Source: Hydrogenophilus sp. (GTDB lineage Bacteria > Pseudomonadota > Gammaproteobacteria > Burkholderiales > Thiobacillaceae). From it: a stretch of 64,000 nt of DNA. The position numbers were made by a program, and so were the translations under genes. The stretch spans positions 62,001-126,000 of the forward strand of contig DYFK01000003.1 of the NCBI GenBank assembly GCA_020725265.1, in the 5' to 3' direction. Each line of letters starts with the position of its first letter. The first letter of the stretch is position 1. This document shows positions 55,143-64,000 of this stretch, in pieces. Under the pieces are notes generated by a model, which did not search any database, had not been told where the DNA came from, and saw only the letters and a list, made by a program, of their open reading frames with translations.

Positions 55143-55870
55143 TGGCGAATGAAGGGCGCGTGATGGGGAACAACACCAGGCATGGTGGGCAACCACTCCC
55201 CATTTCCCAGCCCCCTGGCCAGCAGGCCATCGGCCTGCTCGGCGGCACCTTCGACCCGATCCATCATGGCCACCTGCGCATGGCCGAGGAACTGGCGGAG
55301 GTGCTGGAACTCGATCAGGTCCGCTTCGTTCCCGCCGGCCAGCCGCCGCATCGCGGCCATCCGCGCGCGGCCGCCCACCACCGGCTGGAAATGACGCGCC
55401 GGGCGATCGCCGGCAATCCACGCTTCCTGCTCGACTCCCGAGAGATCACGCGCGACGCGCCCAGCTACAGCGTCGATACCCTGTCGGAACTGCGCGCCGA
55501 ATTGCCGGCGACCACGCCACTGGTCCTGTTCATGGGCGGGGATGCCTTCCTGGGCCTGACCACCTGGCACGAATGGGAGCACCTGCTCGATCTGGCCCAT
55601 CTCGCCGTTGCCCACCGCCCCGGCTTTTCCAGCGCGGTCTGGGAGGATGCACTGCCCGATCCGCTGCGCAAACGGCTGTCGACCCGACGCTGCGAGCAGC
55701 CCGGAGAAATCCGGGAATGCCCGGCCGGCCGCATCTTCCTGCACACCATCACCCAACTCGACATTTCCGCCAGCCAGATCCGCGCCCGCGCGCTACGCGG
55801 CACCAGCCTGCGCTATCTGTTGCCTGATTCCGTCATCGACTACATCCACGAGAACCGTCTTTATGTCTGA
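55142..55870 (+). CDS. nadD: Nicotinate-nucleotide adenylyltransferase
   Basis: The 242-residue enzyme forms deamido-NAD. The core starts at IGLLGGTFDPIHHGHL (nucleotidyltransferase HxGH motif) and ends with the ISASQIRARALRGTSLRYLLPDSVIDYI segment. About 28 polar residues precede the core, so the true start is uncertain: the ATG overlapping the proA stop by one base, or the next ATG seven codons later. It is followed by rsfS with an eight-base overlap. Confidence 0.93.
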   Translation: MANEGRVMGNNTRHGGQPLPISQPPGQQAIGLLGGTFDPIHHGHLRMAEELAEVLELDQVRFVPAGQPPHRGHPRAAAHHRLEMTRRAIAGNPRFLLDSREITRDAPSYSVDTLSELRAELPATTPLVLFMGGDAFLGLTTWHEWEHLLDLAHLAVAHRPGFSSAVWEDALPDPLRKRLSTRRCEQPGEIRECPAGRIFLHTITQLDISASQIRARALRGTSLRYLLPDSVIDYIHENRLYV

Positions 55871-56222
55871 ACTCCTCTCCACCGAACAGCTCACCACCAT
55901 CGCGATCGCCGCCCTCGAGGACATCAAGGGCAAGGACATCGTGGTCATCGACGTTCGTCATCTCACCTCCCTGTTCGACAAGATGATCGTCGCCAGCGGC
56001 GATTCCACCCGGCAGGTGAAGTCGTTGGCGGACAACGTCCAGAAAAAGCTGAAGGAAGCCGGCGCGGACATCGTCGGCATCGAGGGCGAGCAGGTCGGCG
56101 AATGGGTGCTGGTGGATGCGGGCGGGCTGGTGGTGCATGTCATGCACCCGAGCACGCGCCTGCACTACAACCTGGAAGAGCTCTGGGGCGCGGCCCGCAA
56201 GGCCCGGCAGGCGGCGGCCTGA
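55863..56222 (+). CDS. rsfS: Ribosomal silencing factor
   Basis: The 119-residue protein has the RsfS/DUF143 motifs DIVVIDVRHLTSLFDKMIVASGDSTRQV, GEWVLVDAGGLVVHVM and LEELWG. It binds ribosomal protein L14 and blocks subunit joining in starvation. It overlaps nadD, the usual pairing. It is the last gene of the leuS run; rlmH does not follow. Confidence 0.95.
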   Translation: MSELLSTEQLTTIAIAALEDIKGKDIVVIDVRHLTSLFDKMIVASGDSTRQVKSLADNVQKKLKEAGADIVGIEGEQVGEWVLVDAGGLVVHVMHPSTRLHYNLEELWGAARKARQAAA

Positions 56223-56249
56223 TCGCCGCCGCCGCCCCCGGCCCGGGTC

Positions 56250-56269
56250 GGGGGGCGCCCAAGCCCCCC
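56250..56269. terminator. GC-rich hairpin between rsfS and the RcnB-like gene
   Basis: The arms GGGGGGC and GCCCCCC enclose a six-base loop between two convergent genes. There is no T-run. Confidence 0.5.
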
Positions 56270-56271
56270 GT

Positions 56272-56628
56272 TCAGTAGGCAACCCGCGGAATCACGTCGA
56301 GGATGGCGTGGGTGTCACGGTTGATCAGCACCACGTCGGCGCCCACGATCAGGCGGGTATGGGGATCCCTGAGGTCGGGCAATTGCTTGAGCAGATCGAC
56401 CGGCAACTTGTTGGGGCGCTGCCCCGACAACAGGGTGTCGCCCGGCTTCACGCCCTGGGCTGGCGGCGTCGCCGGCCTTGGTCCCCGCAACCGCGCGTAG
56501 TATTCAGTGATGGTTTGACGCTCCGATTCGGAAAACCGGAGTCCCGGGGATTCCGGCTGACTGGCTGGTTTGCTCGCGCAACCGGCGGCGAACAGGGAAG
56601 CGAAAATCAGGAATTCGCGGCGCAGCAT
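56272..56628 (-). CDS. RcnB-like lipoprotein
   Basis: The 118-residue protein has a lipoprotein signal (FLIFASLFAAGCASK). A C-terminal domain reads KLPVDLLKQLPDLRDPHTRLIVGADVVLINRDTHAILDVI, matching the RcnB/YohN-like fold found in periplasmic nickel-cobalt homeostasis proteins and many small envelope proteins. AAGGGGG precedes the chosen ATG. No nickel transporter is nearby, so a structural or signalling role is as likely. Confidence 0.75.
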   Translation of the reverse strand: MLRREFLIFASLFAAGCASKPASQPESPGLRFSESERQTITEYYARLRGPRPATPPAQGVKPGDTLLSGQRPNKLPVDLLKQLPDLRDPHTRLIVGADVVLINRDTHAILDVIPRVAY

Positions 56629-56716
56629 GGTTACCCCCTTCAACAGCGTGGACATGGACGCCCTATGTAACAAAGTCGACAGGGGGAAACTTTGAGCGCC
56701 ATCAATTCGGCGCGAG

Positions 56717-56753
56717 AAAAAGGGCCGGCGGGGTTGCTCACCCTCGCCGGCCC
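56717..56753 (-). terminator. Terminator of the gltBD operon
   Basis: On the minus strand GGGCCGGCG and CGCCGGCCC pair, with an inner three-base stem and one bulge, followed by five T residues. It begins 35 bases after the gltD stop. Confidence 0.8.
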
Positions 56754-56787
56754 TGGCGGGATCGCTGATCACTCGATCAGCACCCGG

Positions 56788-62650
<5,863 letters not shown>

Positions 62651-62694
62651 TGTTGTTGCGCCGATCAGGGTAAGTGGAGCAAAAAAGGGCGGAA

Positions 62695-62724
62695 ATTCTA
62701 GCTTGAACAAGGACTTCCCGCCAA
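62695..62724 (-). promoter_or_regulatory. Putative sigma-70 promoter of gltBD
   Basis: Minus-strand TTGGCG (62719-62724) and TAGAAT (62695-62700) are spaced 18 bases, about 45-75 bases before gltB. They match the consensus at four and five of six positions. Confidence 0.5.
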
Positions 62725-62864
62725 CCTTGGAGCGCCGCGCGGGCTTGCGCCCTGGTGCCGTTTGTCGTTTCCCGGACCAAACCGTTCCGAATGCGCGAGC
62801 CGCGACACGCTGTTGTCGCCGGCCCTGGCGCGGGTTTCTTTTGGAAACAAGGGACTAGCGCGAC

Positions 62865-63152
62865 ATGGCGACCGGCATGGAATTTGCGGATTCTCCCCGA
62901 CCCGCTCCACCATCCCCGCAGGCCATGACCATCGACCAGGACCGCCAGGAAATCAACCGGCTGAAAAGTCGGATCGCCGAGACATATGTCCGGCGCGAAG
63001 CCCTCAAACGCGACCTCGAAACCGGCGCCTTGCCGCCACGCCGGGGATTCGCGCGGCTGGAAACGATCGATCGGGAATTGTCGGAACTCGACACCCGCTT
63101 CAAGCAACTGTGGGACGCCAGCCGCGCCAATGGGGCGCTAGAGCAACCCTGA
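62865..63152 (+). CDS. Small coiled-coil protein of unknown function
   Basis: The 95-residue protein has a proline-rich start, then a charged helical stretch (DQDRQEINRLKSRIAETYVRREALKRDL, TIDRELSELDTRFKQLWDA) expected to form an antiparallel coiled coil. There are no cysteines or membrane segments. AAGGGA supports the first ATG; an internal ATG at codon 21 would give only the coiled part. It ends 24 bases before the rhodanese-ankyrin gene. I do not recognise the family. Confidence 0.65.
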   Translation: MATGMEFADSPRPAPPSPQAMTIDQDRQEINRLKSRIAETYVRREALKRDLETGALPPRRGFARLETIDRELSELDTRFKQLWDASRANGALEQP

Positions 63153-63176
63153 CCAACCCTGAACCGGAATCACGAC

Positions 63177-63953
63177 ATGCACTACCAGGACATTTCCCCG
63201 GCCGATGCCGCGACCCTGCTGGCCAGTGAAGAGGTCATCGTCTTCGACACCCGCGACGACGCCAGCCGCGCGCCCGGCGAAATCACCGGCGCCCGGACGT
63301 TGACCGACGTCGAGCTACGGCAACTGATCCGGAACCGGCGGCGCGAACAGCCGATCCTGGTCTATTGCCAACGCGGCAACAGCAGCCGCGACCTGTGCGA
63401 GTTCATCGCCGGCTTGGGTTTCACCCGGGTCCACAATCTGGCCGGCGGCTGGCAGGCCTGGACCGAACACCAGACGCCCACCCCGTCCCCGGAAACCCCG
63501 CTGGACGTCTGGATGCAAGCCGAGGGATTCACGCCCGGCCATCTCAACAGCCGCATCGACAACGGCATGTCGCCGTTGATGTGGGCCGCGCTCAAGGGCG
63601 ACCCGGCGCGCATCCGCGAACTGCTGGCCCTGGGCGCCGATCCCAACCACGTCAACGACGATCACCACAACGCGCTCTGGTTCGCCTGCGTGCATGGCGA
63701 CCCTGATCTGGTCTCGCTGCTGATCGAGGCCGGCGCCAACCTCGACAACGCCAACGTCAACGGCGCCACCTGTCTGGTCTACGCCGCCTCCACCGGCAAG
63801 CTCGAAATCGTCGAACGCCTGGTGCGGGCGGGCGCCGACCCGGGCAAGGAAACCAGCGGCGGCTACAACGCCCTGGAAAGCGCCTCGACCCTGCCGGTGC
63901 TGAAATATCTGCGCGGCGTCATGGCCGACCGCCGGACCTTGTCGCCAGCCTGA
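63177..63953 (+). CDS. Rhodanese domain fused to ankyrin repeats
   Basis: The 258-residue cytoplasmic protein has an N-terminal GlpE-like rhodanese (about residues 1-98) with the active loop YCQRGNSSRDL, so the sulfur-carrying cysteine is present. About four ankyrin repeats follow (from about residue 125: NGMSPLMWAALKGD, ALWFACVHGDPDLVSLLIEAGA, NGATCLVYAASTGKLEIVERLVRAGA). The repeats suggest docking to a partner that receives or gives sulfur. It resembles proteins seen near nitrogen and sulfur genes in Betaproteobacteria; role unknown. Confidence 0.88.
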   Translation: MHYQDISPADAATLLASEEVIVFDTRDDASRAPGEITGARTLTDVELRQLIRNRRREQPILVYCQRGNSSRDLCEFIAGLGFTRVHNLAGGWQAWTEHQTPTPSPETPLDVWMQAEGFTPGHLNSRIDNGMSPLMWAALKGDPARIRELLALGADPNHVNDDHHNALWFACVHGDPDLVSLLIEAGANLDNANVNGATCLVYAASTGKLEIVERLVRAGADPGKETSGGYNALESASTLPVLKYLRGVMADRRTLSPA

Positions 63954-64000
63954 ACGCGGGACCGCGGGTCCGCGCCGGGCATGCCTATTTGGTCAGCGCC

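Noticed and set aside
63985-64000. Possible 3' end of a leftward gene (reads ALTK then stop)
   Set aside because: Only five codons are visible; not enough to support a gene.

Overview
The window is GC-rich, densely packed DNA from what looks like a betaproteobacterial chemolithoautotroph. The taxonomic call is an inference. It rests on the thiD-thiE-hemL order, a Pil-Chp twitching chemosensory locus, leuS-lptE-holA and proA-nadD-rsfS housekeeping runs, and Calvin-cycle genes (phosphoribulokinase, class I fructose-1,6-bisphosphatase) close to a gamma-type carbonic anhydrase and a SulP anion transporter. No tRNA, rRNA, CRISPR array, insertion sequence or phage gene was seen.

Layout, left to right. 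0-1.8 kb: thiD, thiE and the 5' part of hemL, all leftward. 1.9-12.1 kb: a rightward operon that opens with a phosphonate-binding-like/rhodanese fusion and continues pilG, pilH, pilI, pilJ and a giant pilL/chpA. 12.1-19.3 kb, leftward: an exported Mn-type superoxide dismutase, then a four-gene cassette (TonB-dependent receptor, YfiR-like protein, hybrid histidine kinase, GGDEF response regulator) likely to turn an outer-membrane signal into c-di-GMP. 19.5-21.9 kb: a dihaem cytochrome c peroxidase and a divergent rubredoxin-reductase-like flavoprotein, with palindromes between them. 21.9-31.2 kb: an eleven-gene leftward run for zinc (or similar metal) uptake: ZIP permease, COG0523 GTPase, ZrgA/DUF2796, a LolD/FtsX-like ABC pair, a DUF2946-like protein, a His-rich porin, a ZnuA/C/B-like ABC transporter and DUF3299. 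Two Zur-like palindromes flank its putative promoter.

31.3-37.8 kb: a thioredoxin-fold DUF255 protein, an AhpD-like protein, a second COG0523 GTPase, TerC, PsiE and a tandem universal stress protein. 37.8-41.2 kb: a 316-base leader region, a cysteine-rich Tat-type exported protein, and a PqqD-like, HprK-like, nucleotidyltransferase trio (the HPr-rel-A gene set). This trio is my best candidate for a poorly described system: a kinase/nucleotidyltransferase peptide- or protein-modification locus with a possible substrate encoded beside it.

41.2-49.6 kb: fbp, a TonB-like protein, an RNB exoribonuclease, a YqiA-like esterase, SulP, carbonic anhydrase and phosphoribulokinase. fbp and sulP share a 12-base upstream motif. 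49.7-56.2 kb: leuS-lptE-holA-proA-nadD-rsfS, tightly spaced or overlapping. 56.3-62.7 kb: an RcnB-like lipoprotein and gltB-gltD, leftward. 62.9-64 kb: a small coiled-coil protein and a rhodanese-ankyrin protein. The composition favours very long antisense open frames, up to about 1850 codons, which I treat as artefacts.
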